Part shown: positions 24,125-32,575 of the stretch, piece after piece
Layout: each line of letters starts with the position of its first letter
How positions within the stretch are numbered: position 1 is the first letter of the stretch
Assembly (NCBI RefSeq): GCF_028690125.1
Contig: NZ_JAQVBV010000039.1
Location: 1 to 47,835, forward strand
Direction: 5' to 3'
DNA length: 47,835 nucleotides
From: Bacteroides sp.
GTDB lineage: Bacteria > Bacteroidota > Bacteroidia > Bacteroidales > Bacteroidaceae
Translations under genes and position numbers: made by a program
The notes under the pieces: generated by a model
Told to the model about the DNA's origin: nothing
Seen by the model: only the letters and a program-made list of their open reading frames with translations
Databases searched by the model: none

Positions 24125-24706
24125 TTACAGCTTCTTTAACTCTACGTATAGTTTCTGTATAGGGAGCCCCATAATATTGTAAAAACTTCCGGAAATAGAC
24201 TTGACCCCTACATATCCAATCCACTCCTGTACCCCATATGCCCCTGCTTTATCCATTGGTTGATAACGATCAACATAATATTCAATTTCCTCTTCCAACA
24301 ATTCGTCAAACTGAACATCGGAAGCTACGGTAAAGCTCTTTTGCCATTCTGTTGTAGTGAGACAGACACCCGTAAAAACTTGATGAGACTTTCCCGAAAG
24401 AGCACGCAACATTTCAATAGCTCCTTCCCGCCCTATCGGTTTTCCAAGCACTTGACCATCCAACCAAACGATTGTATCCGCAGTAATCAACAATTCACTT
24501 GGCTCCATCGTCGTTCGGTAAGCATCCGCCTTTTCCCGTGAAATAAATTCGGGGATTTCTGCTCCAATTAACGTTTCAGGATATGATTCATCAACATCGG
24601 GTAAAGTTCTTACTACATAATCAACACCTAACCCAGACATCAATTCTTTCCGGCGGGGAGAATTAGAAGCTAATATAATATTGTATTTCTTTAAATTATC
24701 AAGCAT
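24125..24706 (-). CDS. Maf-family nucleoside triphosphate pyrophosphatase
   Basis: This 193-residue house-cleaning enzyme hydrolyses dTTP/UTP or modified nucleotides to the monophosphate. Diagnostic motifs are LASNSPRRKELM at residues 13-24 (phosphate loop), EKADAYR-type helix near residue 60, and ADTIVWLDGQVLGKP near residues 76-90 with the metal-binding Asp. Length is typical. It follows the KdsC-like phosphatase gene with a 64-base gap and is the last gene of a leftward cluster. Family assignment is firm; the exact substrate is not determined by sequence. Confidence 0.93.
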   Translation of the reverse strand: MLDNLKKYNIILASNSPRRKELMSGLGVDYVVRTLPDVDESYPETLIGAEIPEFISREKADAYRTTMEPSELLITADTIVWLDGQVLGKPIGREGAIEMLRALSGKSHQVFTGVCLTTTEWQKSFTVASDVQFDELLEEEIEYYVDRYQPMDKAGAYGVQEWIGYVGVKSISGSFYNIMGLPIQKLYVELKKL

Positions 24707-24770
24707 ATCAACCTTATTATAAAAAACAATTTGCTAACATTCCATTAACACAGAATCTATTATTCTATTC

Positions 24771-25292
24771 TTACCAGCCAAAAGCATCTTGTGCCATCCA
24801 TTTGCCATGTGCTTTCAACACTTGCTCTATTACGTCACGTCCGCAACCACGACCGCCATCAGCATAAGAAATATATTTCGCAATGGCTTTTACTTCCGGA
24901 ACAGCATCTTTTGGACAGCAAGGCAATCCGCATTCACGCATCACCTCTATATCCGGTATATCATCTCCCACATACAAAATCTCGTCATCAGATAAACCAT
25001 ACTTATCACGAAAATCACGGTAATCATGAATTTTCACAGCCGATCCCATATATAAATCTGTTATTCCCAATGCTGCAAAACGAATACGCACCGCTTCCGT
25101 TCGTCCTCCGGTAATGATGGCAAGATGGATCCCTTTTTTAACAGCCAACTGCAAAGCATAACCATCCTTTATATTCACGGTGCGCATCGGTTCTCCCGAA
25201 GGATGCAACGGAACGGTGGTCGAACTTAAGACACCGTCTACATCAAATGCTAGTGCCTTGATACGAACTAAATCGTAATTAATGGTGCTCAT
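24771..25292 (-). CDS. HAD phosphatase, KDO-8-phosphate phosphatase (KdsC-like)
   Basis: The 173-residue class C0 HAD enzyme likely makes KDO for lipopolysaccharide. Motif I is FDVDGVL (nucleophile Asp18 and acid Asp20), motif II is ITGG, motif III a Lys of the AVKIHDYRD region, and motif IV GDDIPD. The short cap-less size and the C-terminal GGRGCGRDVIE segment fit KdsC, which forms a tetramer. The start overlaps the end of the DUF2520 gene by 14 bases, so the two are co-expressed. Another sugar-phosphate substrate remains possible. Confidence 0.88.
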   Translation of the reverse strand: MSTINYDLVRIKALAFDVDGVLSSTTVPLHPSGEPMRTVNIKDGYALQLAVKKGIHLAIITGGRTEAVRIRFAALGITDLYMGSAVKIHDYRDFRDKYGLSDDEILYVGDDIPDIEVMRECGLPCCPKDAVPEVKAIAKYISYADGGRGCGRDVIEQVLKAHGKWMAQDAFGW

Positions 25293-26067
25293 GAATACTT
25301 TTACTGATTAATTTATATATTTCTTGCAAATCCGAAGTATCCTCCAGCATAGCAAGATGGTTATTGATCACATTTTCGTCATAACGTACTGCAGGACCCG
25401 TTTGTGCATCATGAGGGGCTAACTCATGAACTTTGCGCGCTGTTTCATCGATTAACGGCAACATAACATCAAAAGGTAGATGATACTTATTAAGCAACTC
25501 GGCAGCTAAAGTATACATATGGTTCGTAAAATTACATGTAAAGACAGCAGCCAAATGCAAACTCTTCCGTTGCTCGGAAGTAGCTTCGTATACTTTCTCA
25601 GAAAGAGTCCCCGCAACAGCCTTCAGCAACTCGACATCTTCGTGACTCTTAGCCTCAATAAAAAAGGGAATTTCTTCAAAATCGACTTCGCGTTGCTTAC
25701 TAAAAGTTTGCATTGGATAAAACACACCATAACGCTCCGTATAACCTTCCCAGACACTCATAGGAATGCTTCCGGCTGTATGTACTAATAACGGTCCGTG
25801 TTTTCCTGCTGTTATCTGAGGCAACAACTCTACGAAAGCTGCATCTTTCAGCGAAACGATATAAAGCTTTGCTTCTTCGGATATTTCCTGTAAATCTGTA
25901 GTAAATCCGGCTTCTACTTCTCTTGCCAATGTATATGCAGCCTCTTCTGTACGGCTATATATTTGCTCAATACGGAATCCTTTGCGATAAAGCGCTTTCG
26001 CCAGATTAGTAGCAAGATTGCCGGCACCAATAAATACTATCGGAGTATCTTCAACACTTCTTTTCAT
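25279..26067 (-). CDS. Rossmann-fold/DUF2520 oxidoreductase-like protein
   Basis: The 262-residue protein begins with an NAD(P)-binding motif (IVFIGAGNLATNLAKAL, GxGNLA) and continues as in F420-dependent NADP reductases and ProC-like dehydrogenases: EAKLYIVSLKDAA, HTAGSIPM, then a helical C-terminal DUF2520 domain (KSLHLAAVFTCNFTNHMY). The N-terminal DDR is typical of the family. The substrate is unknown. In Bacteroidetes this gene commonly accompanies kdsC-like and maf genes, as here, where it overlaps the phosphatase by 14 bases. Confidence 0.85.
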   Translation of the reverse strand: MKRSVEDTPIVFIGAGNLATNLAKALYRKGFRIEQIYSRTEEAAYTLAREVEAGFTTDLQEISEEAKLYIVSLKDAAFVELLPQITAGKHGPLLVHTAGSIPMSVWEGYTERYGVFYPMQTFSKQREVDFEEIPFFIEAKSHEDVELLKAVAGTLSEKVYEATSEQRKSLHLAAVFTCNFTNHMYTLAAELLNKYHLPFDVMLPLIDETARKVHELAPHDAQTGPAVRYDENVINNHLAMLEDTSDLQEIYKLISKSIHEHH

Positions 26068-26079
26068 CTTTTTTCAATA

Positions 26080-26415
26080 TTATCGTCTCGAAACAAACAA
26101 CAAAATACCTCCTATAACCAGTAACGCCAATGGCAATAAATAACCGGACAAGGAACCGAGCAATGACATCACTAAACCAATATTCATAACTAGCCAAAGC
26201 GCCAAAAGTACAAATCCTACCGACTTGTCCCGTTTGAATATCAGAAAACAAATAGAAGCATATAACAATAAATTGTCTTTATTCATCACCCAAGGCAATC
26301 CGATAGAAGCGAAATGAATCAACTTGTCTATCAAAAAAAGCACTCCGATTACAATCAGAGAAACAGCAGTTGCTTTGTAAGTATCCTTGTGATTATTTGC
26401 TTTTGCAGTAGCCAT
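26080..26415 (-). CDS. Small inner-membrane protein with four predicted helices
   Basis: The 111-residue protein has hydrophobic stretches near residues 16-29, 45-60, 66-85 and 90-108, with a short basic N-terminus. The spacing resembles the LiaF/DUF5668-type transmembrane module, though a charged C-terminal domain is absent. It follows the nitroreductase gene by two bases and precedes the DUF2520 gene by 12 bases, so all are probably in one leftward transcript. Function is unknown. Confidence 0.7.
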   Translation of the reverse strand: MATAKANNHKDTYKATAVSLIVIGVLFLIDKLIHFASIGLPWVMNKDNLLLYASICFLIFKRDKSVGFVLLALWLVMNIGLVMSLLGSLSGYLLPLALLVIGGILLFVSRR

Positions 26416-26417
26416 TC

Positions 26418-26954
26418 TTATTTTCCTCCAAACTTATTGATATGAATTTTTTCCCATTGCAAATGTTCTTCGTTAAAAGGCTTCCGTTCCATTCCCTTAT
26501 GACCAATAGCTACTACAGAAAGTATTTGAAGTTGCAAAGGAATATCAAGAATACCATGAATAAATTCATCCGAAGGCATTCCGGTCGCAGTAAAACGCTC
26601 ACGAACCTGTACCCAACAACTACCCAGTCCTAAATCTTCTGCCTGTAATTGAATAATAATAGAAGCAATAGCAGTATCTTCAATCCAAACGTCACTTGCC
26701 AATGGGTCTGCCATCACAACAATTGCCAAAGCTGCATCTGCGATAAAGCTAGAAGCCTGCTCTTTACAATGTGATAATTCTTTCAATATCTCTTTATCAT
26801 CTACTACAACAAATTGCCAACTATTACTGCGTTTGGAAGTAGGCGCCATCAAAGCTGCTTTCATCAAAGTTACTACCTGATCCTGAGTCAGTTCTTCTTC
26901 AGTAAACTTGCGGATACTGCGACGATTCTTTATCAACTCACTGAATTTTTCCAT
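26418..26954 (-). CDS. Nitroreductase-family flavoprotein
   Basis: This 178-residue FMN-binding reductase has the NfsB-like start ELIKNRRSIRKF with the FMN-phosphate contacts RRSxR, MAPTSKRSNSWQFVVV near residues 36-51, and a C-terminal VAIGHKGMERKPF. The middle segment (IASIIIQLQAEDLGLGSCWVQ) is the dimer helix. These enzymes reduce nitro groups, quinones or flavins with NAD(P)H; no physiological substrate can be named. In Bacteroides such enzymes activate metronidazole, which is general knowledge and not shown here. It is the first gene of the leftward cluster. Confidence 0.92.
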   Translation of the reverse strand: MEKFSELIKNRRSIRKFTEEELTQDQVVTLMKAALMAPTSKRSNSWQFVVVDDKEILKELSHCKEQASSFIADAALAIVVMADPLASDVWIEDTAIASIIIQLQAEDLGLGSCWVQVRERFTATGMPSDEFIHGILDIPLQLQILSVVAIGHKGMERKPFNEEHLQWEKIHINKFGGK

Positions 26955-26987
26955 ATCGTTTTGCGATTACATAATAATTAATGTATG

Positions 26988-26995
26988 CAAAGATA
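26988..26995 (-). promoter_or_regulatory. -7 element for the nitroreductase operon
   Basis: TATCTTTG on the minus strand matches TAnnTTTG, 33 bases before the nitroreductase start. It would drive the cluster down to maf. Confidence 0.6.
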
Positions 26996-27105
26996 GTGTA
27001 AACTAAGCGGAATAAGAAATAAAACTCTGTTTTTCATTTCTTATAGCTAAGGTAAAAGTCATCGACCAAAAAATAGAAAAAGTCTCTAAAATAGAGAATA
27101 AATTG

Positions 27106-27113
27106 TATTTTTG
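27106..27113 (+). promoter_or_regulatory. -7 element for the 41-residue ORF
   Basis: TATTTTTG matches TAnnTTTG, 23 bases before the start at 27137. The surrounding DNA is AT-rich, so chance occurrence is possible. Confidence 0.5.
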
Positions 27114-27136
27114 CATTGTAAAATATTATATTGATT

Positions 27137-27262
27137 ATGAGAAAACGAATTACGCAAGACGATTACATTAAAGCAAATCGCAAAGCAAGCCGTGAGGCCG
27201 AAATTAAGATGTATGGACATCTCATTTGTCATAAGAGAGACACCATCAAAGAAAGTATATAA
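27137..27262 (+). CDS. 41-residue basic peptide
   Basis: The product begins MRKRITQDDYIKANRKASR and ends HKRDTIKESI. It is strongly charged, probably helical, with no signal peptide. A good TAnnTTTG element at 27106 and a start codon in the right place favour expression. It lies alone between two divergent leftward units. The sequence looks like the genus-specific small ORFs often seen in Bacteroides, but it is not assigned to a family. Confidence 0.6.
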   Translation: MRKRITQDDYIKANRKASREAEIKMYGHLICHKRDTIKESI

Positions 27263-27275
27263 CCGCAAAAAAATA

Positions 27276-27300
27276 AAGGCAACCCCAAATGAGCTGCCTT
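27276..27300 (-). terminator. Terminator of the carbonic anhydrase gene
   Basis: On the minus strand AAGGCA and TGCCTT enclose a 13-base loop and are followed by a T-rich run (TTTATTTTTTTG). It is 38 bases past the carbonic anhydrase stop. Confidence 0.7.
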
Positions 27301-27338
27301 ACTTATTATATCAAAATTTATGATATTATTTGATAGAA

Positions 27339-27881
27339 TCAAATAATTCTGGACAATTTACCAGTGGTAGAATCAATAATAAAACCGTACACTTTCACAT
27401 CCGAAGGAATCAAAGGGTGACGGATTATGAAATCGACTGTACCGTGCACTGATTTTTCTGTATCTTCAAAGCCATCCAGCCATGAATGAAAATCGACACC
27501 ACAAAATCGCATCATATCAATATAATCAGCATTGACTCCACGTGCTTCCATTTTCTGTACCATTTCTTCACTATGCATATGACAAGCACCGCAGTCGGAG
27601 TGGGCAATCACCATAATCTCTTCTACTCCCAGTTCATAGATAGCCACTAATAAACTACGAATAACACTACCAAATGGATGCGAAATAACACCTCCTGCAT
27701 TCTTAATCATTTTCACATCTCCATTCTTTATACCCAATGCAGCAGGTAGCAATGCTGTCAGCCGAGTGTCCATACAAGAAAGAATTGCTATCTTTTTATC
27801 AGGGTACTTATTAGTAATATATTCCTTATATCCCTCATTTTCTACAAACTGTTTATTGTAGGCTAACATTTCTTCAATCAT
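27339..27881 (-). CDS. Beta-class carbonic anhydrase
   Basis: This 180-residue zinc enzyme interconverts CO2 and bicarbonate. Zinc ligands are Cys36 in SCMDTR, His94 and Cys97 in AHSDCG, and the Asp38-Arg40 dyad is present. The size is that of the short bacterial beta class (about 180 residues). Bicarbonate supply suits the fumarate/succinate route of Bacteroides, where CO2 is fixed and released, but no physical link to those genes is seen beyond the nearby mmd operon. Confidence 0.93.
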   Translation of the reverse strand: MIEEMLAYNKQFVENEGYKEYITNKYPDKKIAILSCMDTRLTALLPAALGIKNGDVKMIKNAGGVISHPFGSVIRSLLVAIYELGVEEIMVIAHSDCGACHMHSEEMVQKMEARGVNADYIDMMRFCGVDFHSWLDGFEDTEKSVHGTVDFIIRHPLIPSDVKVYGFIIDSTTGKLSRII

Positions 27882-27914
27882 AAATTAATCTGTATTTAAA
27901 AGTTAGTAGACACA

Positions 27915-27922
27915 CAAAGATA
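27915..27922 (-). promoter_or_regulatory. -7 element for the carbonic anhydrase gene
   Basis: TATCTTTG on the minus strand lies 33 bases before the start at 27881. A matching TTTG at the correct -33 spacing was not found. Confidence 0.55.
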
Positions 27923-27973
27923 ATGAAAAATATCTTTTTCATTTATGACATTTTCAACAAAAATATTCTACTT

Positions 27974-28006
27974 TTTGTTGAAAGACAAATAAAAAGTGTA
28001 AATTTG
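27974..28006 (+). promoter_or_regulatory. Promoter immediately at the start of the acyltransferase gene
   Basis: TTTG (27974-27977), a 21-base spacer and TAAATTTG (27999-28006) match the Bacteroides consensus. The ATG is at 28014, so the message would have a leader of only a few bases. Confidence 0.65.
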
Positions 28007-28013
28007 TACTTAT

Positions 28014-29006
28014 ATGCCACTTAAATTAACTACATATTATCGCGGAAAGGATATTCCCGATTTACCGGGGAAAAACACATTTCATTCGAAAGAGTTGTTT
28101 CAAATATATGAAGCAACTCCCGGATATGTACCTCTACTGATTGTAGCAACCTTGGACGATAGACCTGTAGCACGTCTGCTGGCAGCCATTCGTAAAACCA
28201 GAAAGTGGCTTCCCTCCTCTCTAACAAAGCAATGCGTTGTATATGGTTCTGGTGAATTATTGATTGAACCTTCATATTCAAACGAGGAAGAAGAAATTTT
28301 CGGAGAGATTTTAGAACACCTAACCCAAGAAGCATCCCGCACTTGCCTCCTCATCGAATTTAGAAACTTGGAAAATTCGATGTTCGGATACCGTTTCTTC
28401 CGAAGTAATGGATTCTTTCCTGTCAATTGGCTGCGAGTTCGGAACTCTCTTCACAGCATGAAAAGGGTAGAAGACAAATTCAGCCCATCTCGTATTCGTC
28501 AGGTTAAAAAAGGACTTCACAACGGAGCCATAGTGAAAGAAGCTCATGCTGTAGAAGAAATAAAAGAATTCTCACATATGCTACATAAAATATACTCATC
28601 CCGCATACGCCGCTATTTTCCGAATAAAGATTTTTTCAGCCACATGAACAATTTGCTTATCAAAGGGAAGCAAGGCAAAATATTTATTGTTAAATATAAG
28701 GAAAAAATTATTGGAGGAGCTGTCTGCATCTATTCGGGGGATAATGCCTATCTCTGGTTTTCTGGAGGAATGCGGAAAACTTATGCACTACAATATCCGG
28801 GTATAATAGCTGTATGGAAGGCATTAGAAGATGCGCATGAACGTGGTTTCCGACATATGGAATTTATGGATGTAGGACTTCCTTTCCGCAAACATGGTTA
28901 TCGTGATTTTGTGCTCCGCTTTGGCGGCAAACAAAGCAGTACCCGCCGTTGGTTTCGCATCAATTGGCCTTGGCTTAATGAGCTAGTAGTTAAATTCTAT
29001 GTATAA
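28014..29006 (+). CDS. GNAT/FemAB-like acyltransferase
   Basis: The 330-residue protein looks like two tandem GNAT-type halves. The second half has GKQGKIFIVKYKEKIIGGAV near residues 218-238 and FRHMEFMDVGLPF near residues 280-295, as in FemAB or BioF2-like acyltransferases that act on cell-wall or lipid substrates. The N-terminal half has the parallel LLIVATLDDRPVARLL. No signal or membrane segment is visible. Its promoter leaves almost no 5' leader. The start chosen is the first Met and keeps the N-terminal strand complete; the next Met is about 120 residues in. The donor and acceptor are unknown. Confidence 0.75.
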   Translation: MPLKLTTYYRGKDIPDLPGKNTFHSKELFQIYEATPGYVPLLIVATLDDRPVARLLAAIRKTRKWLPSSLTKQCVVYGSGELLIEPSYSNEEEEIFGEILEHLTQEASRTCLLIEFRNLENSMFGYRFFRSNGFFPVNWLRVRNSLHSMKRVEDKFSPSRIRQVKKGLHNGAIVKEAHAVEEIKEFSHMLHKIYSSRIRRYFPNKDFFSHMNNLLIKGKQGKIFIVKYKEKIIGGAVCIYSGDNAYLWFSGGMRKTYALQYPGIIAVWKALEDAHERGFRHMEFMDVGLPFRKHGYRDFVLRFGGKQSSTRRWFRINWPWLNELVVKFYV

Positions 29007-29181
29007 ATGCAATCTCAGGATTACAAAATCTCCTCTATCTTCCAATCTTATCACTTTGAATCCTTTATCCTCCAATAATAAAATGCTGAAAAATTTCTTT
29101 ATTAGGTAAGAAATGTCTTTCTTTGTGCTTGTTTTATGCTATGCAAAAACTGATTTAAAACCAATTTAAAATAAATTCGTT

Positions 29182-29586
29182 ATGAAGATTTCACACATTG
29201 AGCATCTGGGCATTGCTGTAAAAAGCATCGAAGAGGCCCTTCCTTACTACGAAAATGTATTAGGTCTAAAATGTTACAATATTGAGACAGTTGAAGACCA
29301 AAAAGTAAGAACCGCTTTCTTAAAAGTAGGTGAAACAAAAATCGAGTTATTGGAACCAACTTGCCCTGAAAGCACGATTGCTAAATTCATTGAAAACAAA
29401 GGAGTGGGTGTGCACCATGTTGCATTCGCAGTAGAAGACGGCGTGGCTGGTGCTTTGGCAGAAGCAGAAGGCAAAGAAATCCGCCTGATTGACAAAGCTC
29501 CCCGTAAAGGTGCAGAAGGATTAAATATCGCTTTCCTTCACCCGAAATCGACTTTGGGGGTACTGACAGAACTCTGCGAACACTAA
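29182..29586 (+). CDS. mce: Methylmalonyl-CoA epimerase
   Basis: The 134-residue vicinal oxygen chelate enzyme interconverts (R)- and (S)-methylmalonyl-CoA in propionate formation. Metal ligands are in the usual places: the His of SHIEHLGIAV, the His of HHVAFAV, and the Glu of LLEP. Length is typical. It is the first gene of a five-gene operon with mmdA, the OadG-like gene, bccP and mmdB. The 30-base gap to mmdA supports one message. Confidence 0.95.
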   Translation: MKISHIEHLGIAVKSIEEALPYYENVLGLKCYNIETVEDQKVRTAFLKVGETKIELLEPTCPESTIAKFIENKGVGVHHVAFAVEDGVAGALAEAEGKEIRLIDKAPRKGAEGLNIAFLHPKSTLGVLTELCEH

Positions 29587-29616
29587 TCTATAAACTCTAA
29601 AAAACTACAAGAACTC

Positions 29617-31170
29617 ATGAGTAATCAACTTGACAAAATTAAAGAGCTTATTGAACGCCGCGCCATAGCGCGTATTGGAGGTGGTGAAAAAGCAATAGCC
29701 AAACAACATGAAAAAGGTAAATACACAGCACGTGAACGTATAGCCATGTTGTTGGACGAAGGTAGCTTCGAAGAAATGGATATGTTCGTAGAACATAGAT
29801 GTACAAACTTCGGCATGGAAAAAAAACATTATCCGGGTGATGGCGTTGTAACCGGTTGCGGAACAATTGAAGGTCGTCTGGTATATATCTTCGCACAGGA
29901 CTTTACTGTTTCTGCCGGTTCATTATCGGAAACTATGGCACAGAAAATCTGCAAAATTATGGACCAAGCTATGAAAATGGGTGCTCCTTGTATCGGTATC
30001 AACGATTCAGGTGGCGCACGTATTCAGGAAGGTATCAATGCATTAGCCGGATTTGCAGAAATTTTCCAACGTAATATTCTTTCTTCCGGTGTAATACCTC
30101 AGATTTCCGGTATATTCGGTCCTTGTGCCGGTGGTGCGGTTTATTCTCCGGCACTGACTGACTTCACTTTAATGATGGAAGGGACTTCTTATATGTTCCT
30201 TACCGGACCGAAAGTTGTAAAGACTGTAACAGGTGAAGATGTATCTCAGGAAAATTTAGGTGGCGCAAGTGTTCACTCTACGAAATCGGGTGTTACCCAT
30301 TTTACAGCTACTACCGAAGAGGAAGGTTTGGCTCTAATCCGCAAATTACTGGGTTACATTCCTCAGAACAATCTAGAAGAACCTCCTTATATTGATTGTA
30401 TAGACCCTATCGATCGTCTGGAAGATTCATTGAACGAAATTATTCCTGACAATCCGAACAAGCCATACGATATGTATGAAATTATCGGTGCTATTGTCGA
30501 TAATGGCGAATTCCTTGAAGTTCAGAAAGATTACGCTAAAAATATTATCATCGGCTTTGCACGTTTCAACGGACAGTCTGTTGGTATAGTTGCCAACCAG
30601 CCAAAATATCTGGCTGGTGTACTCGACAGCAATGCTTCCCGCAAAGCTGCGCGTTTCGTTCGTTTCTGCGATGCATTCAACATTCCTATCGTATCTTTGG
30701 TAGACGTACCGGGATTCCTTCCGGGAACAGGACAGGAATATAACGGTGTAATCCTGCATGGTGCTAAATTGTTGTATGCATATGGAGAAGCTACTGTACC
30801 TAAAGTAACTATCACATTACGTAAGTCTTATGGTGGCTCACACATTGTAATGAGCTGTAAACAACTTCGCGGTGATATGAACTATGCATGGCCTACAGCT
30901 GAGATCGCCGTGATGGGTGGTGCCGGTGCTGTAGAAGTTCTTTATGCAAGAGAAGCCAAAGAGCAGGAAAATCCGGCTCAGTTCCTTGCAGAAAAAGAAG
31001 CAGAATACACGAAATTATTTGCTAATCCTTATAATGCAGCTAAATATGGTTATATTGATGATGTGATCGAACCGCGTAACACTCGTTTCCGTATTATCCG
31101 TGCACTGCAACAGTTGCAGACTAAGAAATTAGCCAATCCTTCCAAGAAGCATGGTAATATTCCATTGTAA
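29617..31170 (+). CDS. mmdA: Methylmalonyl-CoA decarboxylase, alpha (carboxyltransferase) subunit
   Basis: The 517-residue subunit transfers the carboxyl group of (S)-methylmalonyl-CoA to biotin on the carrier protein. It has the two halves of the acyl-CoA carboxyltransferase family: GVVTGCGTIEGR, GINDSGGARIQEG, and GPCAGGAVYSPA in the N-terminal half, and VSLVDVPGFLPGTGQE with SYGGSHIVM in the C-terminal half, which form oxyanion pockets. A propionyl-CoA carboxylase beta subunit is homologous, but the neighbours (OadG-like, biotin carrier, OadB-like MmdB) show the sodium-pumping decarboxylase. Confidence 0.96.
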   Translation: MSNQLDKIKELIERRAIARIGGGEKAIAKQHEKGKYTARERIAMLLDEGSFEEMDMFVEHRCTNFGMEKKHYPGDGVVTGCGTIEGRLVYIFAQDFTVSAGSLSETMAQKICKIMDQAMKMGAPCIGINDSGGARIQEGINALAGFAEIFQRNILSSGVIPQISGIFGPCAGGAVYSPALTDFTLMMEGTSYMFLTGPKVVKTVTGEDVSQENLGGASVHSTKSGVTHFTATTEEEGLALIRKLLGYIPQNNLEEPPYIDCIDPIDRLEDSLNEIIPDNPNKPYDMYEIIGAIVDNGEFLEVQKDYAKNIIIGFARFNGQSVGIVANQPKYLAGVLDSNASRKAARFVRFCDAFNIPIVSLVDVPGFLPGTGQEYNGVILHGAKLLYAYGEATVPKVTITLRKSYGGSHIVMSCKQLRGDMNYAWPTAEIAVMGGAGAVEVLYAREAKEQENPAQFLAEKEAEYTKLFANPYNAAKYGYIDDVIEPRNTRFRIIRALQQLQTKKLANPSKKHGNIPL

Positions 31171-31191
31171 ACATTAAAAAGAAAAACGATT

Positions 31192-32112
31192 ATGAATAAA
31201 ACCAAAATCGGAATATTCCTTTCCTTGTTGATGTTGATTGGTTTGTGCTCTTGCCAGGAACAGAAATCGAACAATAAACTGGTATTAAATGAAGTACTGA
31301 TTGATAATCAAAATAGCTATCAGGACGACTACGGAGTACACAGTGCATGGATTGAAATATTCAACAGATCATATGGTAGTGCCGATCTGGCTGGCTGGTT
31401 GCTGAAAGTAAGCAATCAACCTGGGGATACTGCTACATACTTTATCCCTAAAGGTGATGTGCTAACTCTGGTAAAGCCACGCCAACACGCTCTTTTTTGG
31501 GCAGACGGCGAACCTAACCGTGGAACATTCCACACCAACTTCAAATTGAATGCACAGACTGACAACTGGATCGGCTTATTCGATTCAGGTCGTAAGTTGA
31601 TTGACCAGATTGTAGTTCCTGCAGGAACTCTCTCTGCTGACCAATCGTATGCACGTGTTAGCGACGCTGCCAACCAATGGGAAGTAAAAGGTGGATCTCC
31701 CGACAAGTATGTGACTCCAAGTACCAATAACAAAACGATCAACAGTAATGCAAAAATGGAGAAATTCGAAGAGCATGATGCTGTTGGTATTGGTATGTCA
31801 ATTTCTGCTATGAGCGTCGTATTCATCGGTTTGATTCTTCTTTATGTTTCTTTCAAAATTGTTGGTAAGATTTCTGTTAATCTGAGCAAACGCAATGCGA
31901 TGAAAGCTAAAGGCATCAACAAACACGAAGCGAAGGAATTAACCCAAGCTCCAGGTGAAGTTTATGCAGCTATTTCTATGGCTTTACACGAAATGCAAAA
32001 TGATGTACACGACGTAGAAGAAACTGTACTAACCATCACTCGTGTAAAACGTAGCTATTCACCATGGAGTTCGAAGATTTATACACTGCGTGAAACTCCT
32101 AACAAAAAGTAA
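31192..32112 (+). CDS. Lipoprotein with lamin-tail domain fused to an OadG-like gamma subunit
   Basis: The 306-residue protein has an N-terminal lipobox (LMLIGLCSC, Cys21), a lamin-tail-like domain (residues about 32-165; IEIFNRSYGSADLAGWLL, HALFWADG, FKLNAQTDNWIGLFD), a single transmembrane helix near residues 205-225 (VVFIGLILLYVSFKIV), and a cytoplasmic basic tail ending in conserved SPWSSK. The membrane segment and tail correspond to the OadG/MmdD gamma subunit that anchors the decarboxylase complex. The lamin-tail part would lie outside, in the periplasm. Its place between mmdA and bccP agrees. In classical enzymes this subunit is under 100 residues, so the fused domain is a large addition. 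Confidence 0.85.
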   Translation: MNKTKIGIFLSLLMLIGLCSCQEQKSNNKLVLNEVLIDNQNSYQDDYGVHSAWIEIFNRSYGSADLAGWLLKVSNQPGDTATYFIPKGDVLTLVKPRQHALFWADGEPNRGTFHTNFKLNAQTDNWIGLFDSGRKLIDQIVVPAGTLSADQSYARVSDAANQWEVKGGSPDKYVTPSTNNKTINSNAKMEKFEEHDAVGIGMSISAMSVVFIGLILLYVSFKIVGKISVNLSKRNAMKAKGINKHEAKELTQAPGEVYAAISMALHEMQNDVHDVEETVLTITRVKRSYSPWSSKIYTLRETPNKK

Positions 32113-32136
32113 GTCACTCAATAAAAAGATAAAACG

Positions 32137-32574
32137 ATGAAAGAATACAAATATAAAATCAATGGTAACTTATATAAAGTAACGATTGGAGATATTGAAG
32201 ATAATATCGCTCATGTAGAAGTGAACGGTACTCCTTATAAAGTAGAAATGGAACACCAACCTGCGAAACAGACTGTAGTGAAACCGGTTGTTCGTCCAGT
32301 AGCAACTACTCCTGCGGCTCCTACTACACAAGTAGTTAAACCGGCTACTGCTTCCACTGGCAAATCAGGTGTTAAGTCTCCACTTCCCGGTGTGATCCTC
32401 GACATTAAAGTAAATGTAGGTGACACAGTAAAAAAAGGACAGACTATTATCATCCTGGAAGCCATGAAAATGGAAAATAACATTAACGCTGATAAAGATG
32501 GTAAGATCACCGCTATCAACGTAAATAAGGGAGATTCTGTTCTTGAAGGTAATGACCTCGTAATTATTGAGTGA
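32137..32574 (+). CDS. Biotin carboxyl carrier protein of the decarboxylase
   Basis: The 145-residue subunit carries biotin on Lys111 of EAMKMEN. An N-terminal domain (residues 1-40) is joined by a Pro/Ala/Thr/Val linker (residues 42-75; KPVVRPVATTPAAPTT), a flexible arm that lets the biotin swing between MmdA and MmdB, to the biotinyl domain (78-145). The stop is separated by one base from the mmdB start, so translation is coupled. Confidence 0.95.
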   Translation: MKEYKYKINGNLYKVTIGDIEDNIAHVEVNGTPYKVEMEHQPAKQTVVKPVVRPVATTPAAPTTQVVKPATASTGKSGVKSPLPGVILDIKVNVGDTVKKGQTIIILEAMKMENNINADKDGKITAINVNKGDSVLEGNDLVIIE

Positions 32575-32575
32575 T

